Both the position numbers and the translations under genes were made by a program. The notes beneath the pieces were generated by a model. That model was not told the origin of the DNA and searched no databases. It saw only the letters and a program-made list of their open reading frames with translations. Positions 38,200 to 51,238 of a stretch of 64,000 nucleotides of DNA are shown in pieces (within the stretch, counting starts at the first letter, position 1; every line of letters begins with the position of its first letter). Where the stretch lies: the NCBI RefSeq assembly GCF_021018805.1, contig NC_086251.1, positions 46,012,767 through 46,076,766 of the forward strand, in the 5' to 3' direction. The stretch comes from Prinia subflava (taxonomy: Eukaryota; Chordata; Aves; Passeriformes; Cisticolidae).

Positions 38200-39340
38200 C
38201 CTCTGCAACTAATCCTTCGTAGCAGTAAGAGCAGCAGATGCTTGTACTGGGTGTGTGTAGCTGGTTTTGGTAGTGGAGGGGCTACAGGGTGACCTCTGTG
38301 AGAAGCTGCTGGAAGCTTCCTCCCTGTCTGACAAAGAAAATGCCAGCCAGCTCCAGGATGGACCCTGCACTGGCCAAAGCTGGCCACACACAGCCCAGTA
38401 CAGTTCCATCAGAGCACCTGGTAGTGCCTCTGGGATGACATTTTTAAGGAGGGTGGAAAAGTTATTGCACGCAAGCAAATTTCAGCCAGAGAGAGGAATG
38501 AAAATGTGTGATAGGAACAGCACTGCAGGAGCCAAGGTCCGTGCAGAAGGAGGGGCAGGAGGTGCTCCAGGCACCGGAGCTGGGATTCCCCTGCAGCCCG
38601 TGGTGCAGCCCGTGGTGAGGCAGCTGTGCCCCTGCAGCCACGGAGAATGTGGGAGCAGAGATCCAGCTGCAGCCCGGGGAACACCCCACACTGGAACACA
38701 TGGATGCCTGGAGGCTGTGAAACTGTGGGAAGCACCACGCAGGAGCCAGCTCCTGGCAGGACCCGGCCTTGTGAAGAGATGAGCCCATGCTGGAGCAGGT
38801 TTTCCCTCGGGATTTGCGACCCTGTGGGGGACCCGCACTGGAGCAGCCTGTTCCTGAAGGACTGGCTGGACCCATGGAAGGCACCCACGGCGGGGCAGGT
38901 TGTGAGGAACTGCAGCCCATGAAGAGGATTCACACTGCAGCAGTGAGTGTGCGGGCTTTGTGGCAGACTGTTCCTGCTGGGAGCAGGGGAGAAGGAAGCC
39001 AGAGGAAACAGATGATGAACTGATGGGAACCCCCACTCCCGTTCTCCTGTTTTGGGGGGAGACGGGTAGGGAATGCACAGTGAAAGTAAACCCAGGAAGA
39101 AGGAAGGAGTGCGTGGAAGGTGTTTTAAGATTTGAGTTGATTTCTCATTATCCTACTCTGGTTTGATTGTTAATTAATTAAACTAATTTCCCCAAGTCTG
39201 TTTTGTCCATGACAGTAATTAGTGAGTGAGGTCTCCTGTCCTTGTTCTCACCACATGAGCCTTTTTGTTGTGTTTTCTCTCTCCTGCACTGCTGAGAAAA
39301 GGAGGTGACAAAGAGGCTATGGTGGGCACCAGGAAACCTG
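38200..39340 (+). mobile_element. LTR-like interspersed repeat, probable solo LTR of an avian endogenous retrovirus
   Basis: About 1.1 kb of GC-richer sequence carries phrases I recognise from a very abundant passerine repeat: GTGTGTGTAGCTGG near 38250, repeated CTGCAGCCCGTGG-type units at 38590-38680, GGAGCAGGTTTTCCCTCGGG, a GGTGTTTTAAGATTTGAGTT block near 39119, a TTAATTAATTAAACTAATTT block, and CTGTTTTGTCCATGACAGTA near 39199. No gag, pol or env coding region flanks it, so a solo LTR is likeliest. Exact edges and target-site duplication were not resolved. It lies directly upstream of the ZC3H14 CpG island. Family name not assigned. Confidence 0.6.
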
Positions 39341-39479
39341 TATAGCTGTAGTGTAGCATTACTTGAATATTTTGTGTAAGGCTATACCATAACTTAAGTT
39401 GCTTTTTAACAGATAACTGAATATTCAGTTTGTGTATTAACGCTCGAGAAAGAGCATTAATACTGTCACAACCCCGTGC

Positions 39480-40060
39480 TTGTTCCGGCACTCACGGTCA
39501 CGCCGCTCCCCCGCAGGGCCGTGCGGAGCGGGCCGTGCGGAGCGGGCGGGGGGCACGCCCCGGGCCCGCCGCGGCGCGGCCGCCGCCCGGCAGGGGGCGG
39601 TGCGGGCGGAGGCCGGGCGGCGGCCGCGAGCGGCGCTCGGTGCCCGCGCGGGCGGCGGTGGGAGCCGGGCCCGGGCCGCGGGGGACGGGCGGCTTGGCGC
39701 GGCCATGGAGATCGGCACCGAGATCAGCCGCAAGATCCGGGTGAGACAGAAGCCGCCGGGTCGCTCCCTCCGCCCGCGGCAGGAGGCCGGGCCCGCTTGG
39801 AAGGGCAGGCCCAGCCGGCGGCTGAGGCGCCGGGCTCCGGCCGGCCCCCCCGTCACAGCTGCCGGCGGCGGGGTCCTTCGGCCTCGGGACTCGCCGCGGA
39901 GGGCGGGAGCGGGAGAGTCGTTCCGGTGGGAAGCGGAGTCGGGGTACCCCCGTCCCCCGACGGGCTGCTGCCAGCTGCTGCCAGGTGCCGTGTCCGGGGG
40001 CGCGCCGCTTGTCCGGTGTGAGCCCCCGGTACCGGCAGGGCCTGTCAGCAGCTCCCACTC
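39480..40060 (+). promoter_or_regulatory. ZC3H14: ZC3H14 CpG-island promoter and first exon
   Basis: The region is extremely CpG-dense from about 39490 to 40050, spanning the start codon and the first intron's beginning, with AT-rich DNA on both sides. I see no TATA box. This is the usual architecture of a broadly expressed vertebrate gene. The transcription start is probably between about 39500 and 39690 but cannot be fixed by eye. Confidence 0.85.
39705..39740 (+). CDS. ZC3H14: ZC3H14 coding exon 1 (residues 1-12)
   Basis: It encodes [12 protein letters not shown], invariant in the family as I know it, and ends in phase 0 at donor gtgaga. It lies within the CpG island. Confidence 0.97.
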
Positions 40061-43000
40061 GGCGGTCACAGCTTGGAAATCCCGGCAGGTTTCTGCTTCC
40101 CTGCTGAGTCGGGAATGAGCTTTTATCAAACCATCTTAGATTCGTTTTCTTTGCACCTTATGGGTCCGGGTGGTCTCCGCTGGGACCTGGAGGTTGAATG
40201 GCAGCGCCAGGAGCCGGTGTGTCGGAAGTACACTCGAGGGAGATTCCGTTACCGTGCCCGGCCCCGCGCTCTTAGGACGCTCTGTGCTGAGCAGCAGAAA
40301 TAGGAGAGGTTTAACGTTAAACCAGTGTGTTCAAACAGTAGATGAGAGAAACTTTGCTAAGCCTCCCACCTCTTTGCAGTTAGAAATACTTTGTTGATCC
40401 ATCCCTTAAATAATATTTCATTATTTTTTAGGGTGCTATAAAAGGAAAGTTGCAGGAGCTGGGGGCTTATGTTGGTAAGTTTTGCCATGTGTTCAGCAAT
40501 CTTCTCCAGATAATTTTTGTTATGTAGGAAAAAAATAGCTTAGCTAATGGAATACTATTACCTCTCTTACTACATAGAGAAGCCTTAAGCGTGAGAATTA
40601 CTGAAATGCTGCACTAGTCAGAAAGAAAGACATACTTCACAAAATATTACAGTCTATTACAGTCTACAGCATAAAAGGAAGCAGTATGTGAACATCAGTA
40701 GGTGAAGAACTAAAAGAAAATAGCTGAGAAGTCAGTCTAATAGTCTTCCCCTTTAGAAATGGTGGCAAGGGATTTGAAAGAAAAACCATGATGTGAATAT
40801 TTAAAGAAATTTTTTGAAGCACTAGGAGAAACATTAAATAAAGCAGGAGCCTTGGAAATACATCAGCAGTTAGCTTTGACCACTCTGAGGTGGAATCAGT
40901 CTTTCCTAGGCATATTTTTAACAGCTCTTAAATTCAGGGTGAGGCATCTGTCGAAATTAGGAGAGAGGACAAATATGAGTTAGTGACATAGGAAATTAAA
41001 AGGCTGTGTCCGAAACTTTATGTGCGACAAACGTTTAAAATGTAAGAGCTTGACTGTTAAGGAGAAGACTAAGAGCTATGATGAGCTAATGATGAAATAC
41101 ATGTATCTGAATCTTAGAGGCAGGGGGAGATTTTATTTTGGTTTGTGACAGGAGGGGTGAGCAGTATGAATGGCTGTGGTCTTGTGAGTTTGTTTGTTTT
41201 TTCTGAGTCTGGGGAGAAATGGATATTGCACTTCAGAGCAGCTGTTTTCTGCAGCAGTAAAAGTTGGTAACTTAACACAGCATTCTGCTAGAAACAAAAT
41301 CCCTCAGTCCTGAAACTGCATTGTTGTTGTCTGTGATGCTTCTTGGATTTCAGGTGAAGAAAAGGAATTGAGAGCATAATTTAGAGATCCTGTGAGTTGC
41401 AGGGCCAAGTTCAGAGTTTGTAGTTTGAGCCCTAATTCATCTTCTTTCCTATTTCAAGAGAGGCATTGTATTTATGGAAAAATGTACTGGCTCCATAGAA
41501 GGGAGTTACCTATGAGCTGATAGTCTGGACTCAGCTGGTGCCTAGGAACTGTGTTTAGAACTTTTTAACTGTAAAATCATCTTCTTCACCATCTCAAAGG
41601 TTGTCTTTTTAAGTAACTCATTTTTTGTTGTTTGTTTGGTTGGGGTTTTTTTACCATCATTCCAGTTTCAGTTTCTCAGTCCTTGATTCTTTGCTTTCAC
41701 TTGTATTTCTGAAATAAAAGTTTTTCTTTTCTCTAATACTAAGATACTGATGGAATACTAGCCATCTTTGATTCCAGCTATGAGTGATTATTCTTTCTTT
41801 GTTTTCCTTCTGTCTCTTGTATTCAGAGGACAGGTTTCCTGTAATCCTAGGATCAGCAGACAATGTCTGCAGGTTCTTCTTAGTCAGCTTCTGAACTTTT
41901 TAAAATAACTTTGTATTCTTTATTGCTAAGTCTGTCTTGCCTCCGCCAATTCATGTGATTTTTCAGGTTTCTTTTGACTAGAGTATTTCAGGCAACTTTT
42001 CAAGTAATGTTTTTCAAAAATTCTATTCCCTCTTTCAGGTAACTAATAAAAGTTGGTTCTCCCTGATTCTAGCCTCTGTACAAGAACTGCGCCTCTCTTT
42101 CTTTCTGTAACTGCTAGTTCTTTTCTCTTGAAAAGTCTTCTACAACAAGACATGTTGAAATTTACTTGTTGTGTAGGACTTACAAAGGAAAGATTCATGT
42201 ATTTGAAGCAAGATGAAGTCAGTTAATTATTCATCAGCTAGGAAATTCTTCAGAAGGCTGTGGTTCCACATGCTGTTTAAGTTGGCATAAGCCAACACAG
42301 TTACCAAGAAAGTTTCTTTCCTTCTTCTCTCATACTGTTACAGGTAATTGTGCTGACATGTTTTTATTGGTACTTAAAATATCTTATTTACTTTATCATG
42401 AACCACCTGAAGAGCTCATCATGTTTAAAAGTAGCTTGGCCAGTAAATAAAATCCATTCTAAGTTCCTAGGTCTGAACATCAGTCCATCTTGTGCAACTT
42501 GTAGTTTGCAGTGAGAAAAAACCTAAGTGCAAAGCAGCAACAACAAAAACTGGAACAAACAAAGAGCCACCAAAAAGAAGTGAGGGTTTAAGTTAGGAGT
42601 GGGTAATGTTGGGACATTGAGTAGTGGTAGTGCAGTTAGAATATGTGAATGTTATTTTTGTACTCTAGAGTAGAGATAAATTATTTACAGTTTACATAGA
42701 CACAGCAGAAAGGCAATTCCTTTCATTTGGATTTTGATTTCTGCTTTTCATTTTTTAGGTCTTTTTAGTGTTGTGTACTGTCTTAGCTTGATTAAATAAG
42801 CACAGCCGTATTAGTGCCTTGATTCAAATTCATAATTTGGACAGTATTTCCCAGCTGTTTTCACTTACTGTTCTTATGTTCTTGTCATGCTGTGGAGTGG
42901 AATTGGAGAGCATGAGATGTTTGATTAAACGAAATTGAAGTCTGTGCTCAAGAAGCACAGCTAGTGCCTTTGAACAACAATTGTGCCAGTCAGTGCTTCA

Positions 43001-46000
43001 GCAGAGGCCAGAGCTAGGCCAAAGTGAAATGCCAAATACCAACCCCCCAAACCCTTAATGTGTTAATGTTGGGCTCTAAGGACCTTCCTGTGCATTGTGG
43101 TGAGTGGGAGTACCTTGTGTGCAAGGGAGCGGGTTTCTCACCATGTATGAAATTGCACACATTACAGAATAGAAATTCAGTTGCTGGCATTTGTTTTCTT
43201 TTTGTAGGTAAAAAATATGGAAGTTAATACAGTTTTGATTTGTTTAATGCACATATCAGAAATGGATATTTATTTTAGTTTTTGTAACTAAAGGAAATTT
43301 GACAAGGATAAGGTGCTGTATTTGGCACCTTATATTTGAGGTGATGAATATTGTATATGCTTGCTAGTATTCAAGAAAAAGAACATAGGCAACAGAGTGG
43401 CTTTCTTTTATCTTGCTCTTCTTTCTGTTCTGTTTATTCACTTTGTAAGTACATTGACCTTCAGCTTACACCCTTGTGAAGTTGATGATCTTTTATTCCT
43501 TGCTTGTAGATGAGACTTGTATTGAGCCTCAGAGGAAATGGAATTCTTGTTAGTTTGCTTACCTAATCCTCTGTCTGCAGTTCTTATAGTAAGACAGAAA
43601 AAAAAAATGGCTACACGTTTAAAGATGTTTGCCATGTCTTCCATGATTTATTATACTTTAAAACAACTAATTTCTCTTTGTATTAGATGAAGAACTCCCT
43701 GATTATATTATGGTTATGGTGGCCAATAAGAAGAGTCAAGAGCAGATGACAGAAGACCTTTCCCTTTTCCTTGGAAACAATACTGTCAGGTTCACTGTCT
43801 GGTATGTTTGCAAACTATTGTCACGCTTCTTATCAGTTGTGCAGGACTGCTTTCTGTAAGTGACACCTGACATTTCAAAAAGTTATTTATCTTCCTATTA
43901 TGTAATTTTCATTAATAAGAACTTCTACTTTGCATGCCTAATAAGTAAATAAGTTTTAGTCTGTCAGCAGTTAGACTTCTGAGGTGATAGTTAGATGGCG
44001 AAGGATTGGAAGACTCATTTGTTTATAAGCCAGTCAGATTTGTAAATTAAGTGCTCAGGTAAGCAAGGGTTGTATGTTGACTTAAAATTATTCCTGCAAA
44101 ACCCACTGTGAGCATGGGAGCATTGTTCACTGCAGTTAGATGTAAAGGACCAATCTGTTTGCTTTTAAGCTAACACTGATTCAGATTGCTGTGCATGGGA
44201 AGTACTGTATCAGGGCAGATGAGCAGTGGATCTAAATCTGTGTGCTGTGTTTGACAAGGCTTAGCACCAAATGCTTAGGTATTCCCACCTCTCAGGCTGT
44301 TTATTTATTACCACCACCCAATTGTAAAAACCAAAAGTAGAACCTCAGTATTACTGTGAACAGGACAAGTTAGCAACACTTCAGCTCTACTGTCAGCTCC
44401 TGACAATGAAGATCCATTTATTCCATGCTGCATGACAAACTTAGCCATTATATTTCTCATGCATTTTCTAATATTGAATTTGTTTTACAGTAGAAACCTG
44501 TAAGTAAATCCCCATTTCAGATCTTTGACTGTAGACATTTTGTTGCTTTCAGAGTTGTGTATTTTTTCAAGTTAATCTTACTTCTGAATCACCTACCTAA
44601 TAGAGCTTTAGGGAACATTATTTTTTTGTGTAGATGAGAGAAATACAACAATTTATTTTTCAGTTTCCTTTCTTTGACATTTTCATACCTACAGTTTACA
44701 TTCACTTCCAATATTTCTTCTATGCAATTGGTTCCTAGGAGCTTTTCTGTTATTGAATAGCAGAGAGAAACATTTTGGAAATTGGCAATGTTATGAAATC
44801 ATAAACATTATCAAAAATGAAAAATAGTTTCAGCTATTACAATTCACTGTATTAGCTATTTAAACAAATGGATTTCCAGGTGATAGTGTAACTTGTGTGG
44901 ATATAGTTTGATTTTACTTACACAAGTTTCGTTTTCTCCCAGCATTTGGCAAAGATATAGAAAAGGAGTACAATTAAGCATTTGAAAACTGCACAGGCAT
45001 TTCTTTGCTGCCTTTTGTGGCCTGCCTAGGGGAAACTCTTGGTTTTCAGTGTATCAGGAAGTCATGCCGTTGTCTTTCTCATAGTAGTTTTAGGAATCAG
45101 ACAAATCAGTGAAGTTTCCAAGTGGATGAGGATGTAGCTTCTGTTACTAGGGTTTTGACTGAATCCTGATATACAGTAAGAAATAGTGTAGGAGAAAACA
45201 CTTGCATGACTTTCGAAATGAAACTAAAACTTAGTTGAAAAAATAATAAATATGTAGAGAAAGCAAATTTCAGCAAACAAATCAAGATAATTTTATATAT
45301 TTATATTTAAAATGGTGTATTGACTATGTGCAGATATTATACCACCAGCTGGTGTAAACCAACTGGTTTAAAATTTACCTGTGTAAATTTTAAACATAGA
45401 GACTGTTCTAACTCTTAAGTCAGTATCCTCATTATTTATATATATATATGTAAAAATACAGACTCAATGTTAGAGTGCTTTATCAGGCACCAAAGTAGGT
45501 ATTGGTTAAAAGAAGACAAGATGAATATGATGAAACCTATGAATAAGCTGTAAAGGGACTGGTGGAAAAGTGTTGCATAGCATTGTTGCTGGGAGTTTTA
45601 TATGCTTTTACTTCTAAAGACAGCCCAGAATGTTTATGTTCTTAAATGTTAGTTAAATACAGTACTCAGCAAGATCTACCTTCCTTGGTTTGTCTCTGTA
45701 GCTGGTAATTTTGGGCCTTCTGGCAAAAGTTTTGCAGCAATTGTGGCAGACCTGGAAATCCTGCTGGTTGGCCACCACTTCTTACTCTGAACCAAGAGTC
45801 AGATCAGCTACTGAGATCAGTGTGAAAACTGCTGTGCATCACTGGAGCTCAGCTGACAAGTGTTCTAGTGAAAGCTCACAAGGAGGACAAGTAAAAGCCT
45901 TCATTATACCCACATGCAGTCTTTTCAGTATGTTCTCGTTCCTTAGCTCCATTCTAATATTCAGCCTAAATTATGGACTTGCCCATTATCAGGTTTGAAT

Positions 46001-49000
46001 TCCAAGTAAGATACAAGCTTAAGTGTTGGGTTTTTTTCTTCTCACTGTAATATGTGTTTATTTTTAAGCAGCCTTATTGTATTAAAGCCCTGTAATTTTC
46101 TGTGTTGCTTCAGCTCAGTGCCTTTTTCACAGGCAAAGGGCAAATTCACTGAGCACGTCTCAGAGTATTGTTGGTATATACAAAGCATGCTGGAAGAATC
46201 CTGAGAATCTTATGTGCTATGAGTTATGTACTGTTTGAGTTTGTACTTAAAATTATGTTTAACTGTACTGTGCAACTGAAGTTTCATAGACAAAGCAAAA
46301 TTTTAGGCTATGCTTTAGGCTCCTAACTTTTTGGAATCAATCTTTTTGATACTTAACTCCATTGATTGTAGTGAAAGGCGGGTAGTATTGGCTTTGATTA
46401 TGTAAATCAACTGAATGCCAAAAGCAGATGATGTGATGAGTACTCTGCCTGCATGTGCAAGACATACTGGAGGCAAGATACTTTAAGCCTCCCTTTTGAG
46501 GTTAAACATATTCTGGATGACGAAAAGTGAAGGCTTAGATAAAAAAAGTGCTTGTCATAGGGGTGGAAAGGCAATGGGTTTCTGAAAAATGATTAGTCTG
46601 AATGTAAGTTAAAGTTTTTTATTTCTCCTTTTTCTCTTGCTTCCTTCCCTGTCCGCCGTCTGTTTCAGGCTCCATGGCGTTCTGGATAAGCTGCGATCTG
46701 TGACTACTGGTAAGTAAGAAAGTGAATCATCAGTGAAGACAGGCTTATGTTTTCTGTGTAGTGTTATATGTCTAGTGAGTTGCAAAAATATCTCAATATC
46801 TCATTTTGTTAATTTTTTTGTTTATGTGGTCTTTTGGGTCCATATTGTTAAGAGAAGTCCTTTATATTTTGTGATAAAGCATTTATTTTTGAGTCCAGGT
46901 TCTGTGTGTTTTCTGTGTTTCTTGCTGATGTATGCAGCTGAAACAGCTTTCAACTTCTTGTATTTTCAGGCCTGTGCCACGTCTTGTTTGCAGTTTTGTA
47001 GCTACATTTATTGTAAAATCTGTGTTGCTGTGCTTTGATGTAAAAGTGAAAGGTACCTGTCTCCACAGAACCAACCAGTGTAAAATCTTCAGAATCTAAT
47101 ATCTTTGAGAGCAACCTGCCTTCCAGCAAAAGCAGTTCATGTGTGAGTGATGAGAGGAGGCATGAGGATATCTTGCCACCTCTTGCAGTGTCAAGCTCTC
47201 GGACTGAAAGAAATGATTCCAGAGTTTCAACCAGCTCACAGGAGCAGAGGAATGCTGCTTCCAGGTAAGGCTGCTGGCTACTTTCTAGCACTCCTTCAGA
47301 CGTCAGTAGTTGTGTGAGTATAGTAACCATTCTAAAGAGTACAGACACTTGGAAAGATACAAGTACTTTTGAAGAGTAAAGCGTCGCTACAATTGGTTGT
47401 ATAAAAAACCATGAAATCAGAATTCAGTTCTTTAAGCAACATATGGACTTAGATTAATTAACCAAACTGAAAATATCAATCAGTGTGTTAAATTTCTATA
47501 AATAATACTACCTTAATGATTCTTCCCACCTGGCTTTGATTGAAAGACAATTCTCATTTTCCAGGACTTGACTTGCAGATAACAGTTGGCGATTTCTTTT
47601 TTCATCAGGCAATCTTGTGAAGATGGTTCTGCATCCCGCTTAACATCTACCGTCAAGCCTTTGAGGGAACTGTCACCTTCTGAAGCCGTAATTGACATTA
47701 AACCTGAGCCAGATGATCTAATTGATGAAGACCTAAACTTTGTGCAGGAGAATCCTCTGTCACGGAAGAAGCCTATTGTGACTGTAACTTACGGTTCTTC
47801 TCGGCCCTCGGCCGAGCTCTACCGGCCGCCGGCTGTCAGGAGCGCCGAAGGGACCGCGTACGTGCCCAGGGCGTCACAGCCGGGCAGCCTGCAGGAGGGC
47901 CGCCCCTTAGACACACAGGGCTGCAGGGCTTTGGAAACAGGCCAGCCCTGCAATCCAGAAGCGTTTGGCAGCTTAGCAGAAGGTCACAGACCCACCTCCA
48001 AACACGGTGCTGATAAAGTGGGCAGTGAGGTTGGTACAACCGGAACTATGGCAAAAGTTTATTCTTGTTAGGAACCTAAATTGTTATGTACACTTCAGTA
48101 AAATCTTGACCTCAGAGAAATCAAAAGGCTTCTGTCACTGGTACCAGTAGGTCTGAGATTTCATCCTTTGGCTCCACGGGTAAAAACATTGCATAATTTG
48201 ACATCATTATCTGAGAGCTTGCTGCATCTCAGTTAATTACCGTGGACATCTTCCTGTCATATTGACTTGAACTAACAGGTTAGCACATTATTGAGCTGCA
48301 TATGATGAATCAGAAATTGTAATTCTGATCTTAAGATCACTGATTCAGCATGATCTTCCCTAAGTGCTATGTATACCAGATTTACAGTCCTGTAAATCAG
48401 GATTTTTTGCATGCTGTTTATTATCCACATACATTGATGATGATGATTCTATTTAGAATCATGTCATTTAAGAATTCTTTAGGATGGATATTGGACAAGG
48501 GCAAACTAAAAGGTGATTGCTGCCCTAAGTACTTTGGAGGACAAGCCAAGCCAGGCAGGGTGGTAGTCCTAGCTGATAGACCATCTGAATGAATGAAGAG
48601 CCCTTTTTGAGAAGAATGAAGAGAGTCGTAGCTGCTAATGTTGTAATGAAGCAAGTATTTTACATACCTTGTATTGGAAGTGCATCTGTGTTTATTGCTG
48701 CTCATAAAGGTCTCTGTCTTGGCCAATACTTCGTTCTGTATAAAGAATGATGAATTTTATTTGGAAATCTAGAATGCTTTACAAAGAGACATGGTGGTGT
48801 CTTAGTTTTTGAGAATGGAGAAGTGCAAATGAGAATACAGTGATTTATTTAATGTTGCACATAAATCACTGATGAATGTCAGGAGCATCTCTCCTTGGAA
48901 ATGTTTGAAAAAGGTTTTGTGATACTTTTCTTCTGTTACTGTTTTGTGAATAATGTCCAGAAGAGACAACAGGAACCTTGCACTGTCTAAACTGGATTGT

Positions 49001-51205
49001 CCTGACTGTGTGTAACAATTATATTATTATATAATTTCCTTGCTAGAAATGAATCCTTACACTTATCTGAAATTAGAGTTACATTAGGTAACTAATTAAT
49101 TAGGTACAGAGGAAGAAAGTAATTTATACTGATTTCACTTTTCCTCTCAAACTTTCAACATACTCATCTTGAAGAATACTCTAAATTTCTTTGGAAAACC
49201 TTGGTTTTCTCTAGGTGTTGGATATTTTTTCTGTACTTGAGAGTTTCTTCTTCTTTTTTTTCCCCTAAATGTTGTTTACAGTTACATTTCCAATGAGATG
49301 TTTCAGTGTAAATGTATCTGATTTTCATATTACCGAATGTGGTCACTTGTACAACTGGAGTGGAAGTTCTCCATCTCCTGTCTCCAGGTGGAATTGCAGT
49401 GCTTTCTTTGCTGGCTTATTGAGAGGAGGTTGTTCCTAACGAGCTGTTTTGCCTGCTCTGTATGTTGTAGGAGGAAAGCTCCAGGAAGAGGCGGCTGCCT
49501 GTTATAAGCTCAGTAGTCAAAGTGAAAAAGTTCTGTAATGATGGAGAAGATGAAGAGGATGAGGAAGACTACGGATTGCGAACAGGAAGCATTTCCAGCA
49601 GTGTGTCTGTACCTGCAAAGCCAGAAAGAAGGTATTGAAGAGCTCACTGATTCTGAGTTTTCAAGAATTAATATACTGAATGAAAACTTTGGAAGCGGGG
49701 AAAGTCAGTTTGCACTTTTGAAAACTGACAGACAAAATTTAGTAAACCATTTTAATATTTTTTTGTACTATCTCACAACTCTGTGGATGAGATGCCTGTT
49801 TATGCTACCCTTTTGCCTTTGATTTTGTAACCTGTTTTCATTAGTGCATGTAAGATGCAATGGAGTGGGAATTTTTTTGTTATTTGGGTAAAGTTTACTG
49901 GCAAAAGAACACTAATGTTGACATGTTTCAGACCAGATATTTATTGTGGTAAAATAATTTTTCAGTAATTTGATTTATTTTCAGGAATTGTTTTAAAACC
50001 AGTTATCACTTGTTCTTTAAGGTGATTTTAACTGTTTGAACATTCTTCAGAGGTTTTTCCTTTTGTTCTGATCCCTAATTCTGTCCAAATGTTGGGCATT
50101 AGTCAAAATACATGTCTTTTGTACCTGATTTCTAACAATAGAGGAAGAACATTAAACTAGAGAAGAGATGGTTCTACTGACCTACAGTGCTAGCTTGTAT
50201 AAGATTTCTTTTAAGCTAATACACTGTATTGAATTTATCTTCAGCACCACAGCACATTTATCTGATTTAAGCTTCCTTATTGCTGATGTTAAAAACAAGC
50301 AGAAAGCCTTTTTTTACAAATAATATGTTTTTGATAGAGTCAGTCTAATTATGCAGCTTGATCATATTTCTCAGGCTGGCTGCATAATTATTGTTGCCAG
50401 CACAAACATAGCAACAGATATGTGGAGGGCAGAGGTGGGAAGAAATTAATGGCACAGAGTGCCTTTCACATGTAGCATGGTTTTACAGCAGCTTAAGCTG
50501 GGAGGTGAAATCACGCTTCTGGACTTCCATTTTTAGAGCATTTTGTAGATCTTTATTCACTGAGAGAATAGATTAAATGAAAACTGTTTTGGGTAAAATA
50601 ATTGTAGATGATGATTTCTGTTAATATTATTCTTGTGTTAATCTGTTGAAACAACTGTCTTTAACATGGATATGGTTGCTGTGCAATCCATCTACAATTA
50701 ATTATTTTTTTTATTTCCTTTAGACCTTCATTGCCGCCTTCAAAACAGGCCAATAAGAATTTAATACTGAAAGCAATCTCTGAAGCACAGGAATCAGTTA
50801 CAAAAACAACCAATTATTCCACTGGTAATAATCAAATCAGCTTTGATTTTGCTTGTCTGTAATCTGTAAAATTTCCAAGCTCTGTTGTATAAATCCAAGC
50901 TAAAGAAAGTGCTTAGAGATAAGACAGAATGCTTAATAGCAAATCAGTTATACATGAGGGATTTACTGTGTCCTGTTTCATTACATTGATGTTCAGTGAT
51001 GAATTATGAAAACATAAACGAGGGAGAGAAGTGGTGTTTAAAATATATTAAGATGGTAAGTCTGTGAAGTGTATAGATACAAAATGGAAGTGCCAGGGTA
51101 TTCTTAAGACAATAGTTGCCAAGGGGAAATTAATCAGAATAAGCCAGGTGGTTCGAGCTGTTTACTTGATCACTTTTCCTTCTGAGAGGGGAAGAGAAAA
51201 AAGCC

Positions 51206-51238
<33 letters not shown>

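Noticed and set aside
38409..39078. Open frames of 150-198 codons on the minus strand at 38.4-39.1 kb
   Set aside because: They lie within the GC-rich LTR-like repeat and show no retroviral protein motifs; repeat composition explains them.
39430..40129. Several 180-230 codon frames on both strands at 39.4-40.1 kb
   Set aside because: Low-complexity Arg/Gly/Pro/Ala translations of the ZC3H14 CpG island. Only the 12-codon exon 1 is supported.
41071..41120. Possible C/D-box snoRNA in ZC3H14 intron 2 (ATGATGA ... CTGA)
   Set aside because: The two boxes are only about 10-17 bases apart and there is no terminal stem.
46733..47038. 101-codon frame in ZC3H14 intron 4
   Set aside because: T-rich hydrophobic translation with no conservation signal; it overlaps the branch-point and acceptor region of exon 5.
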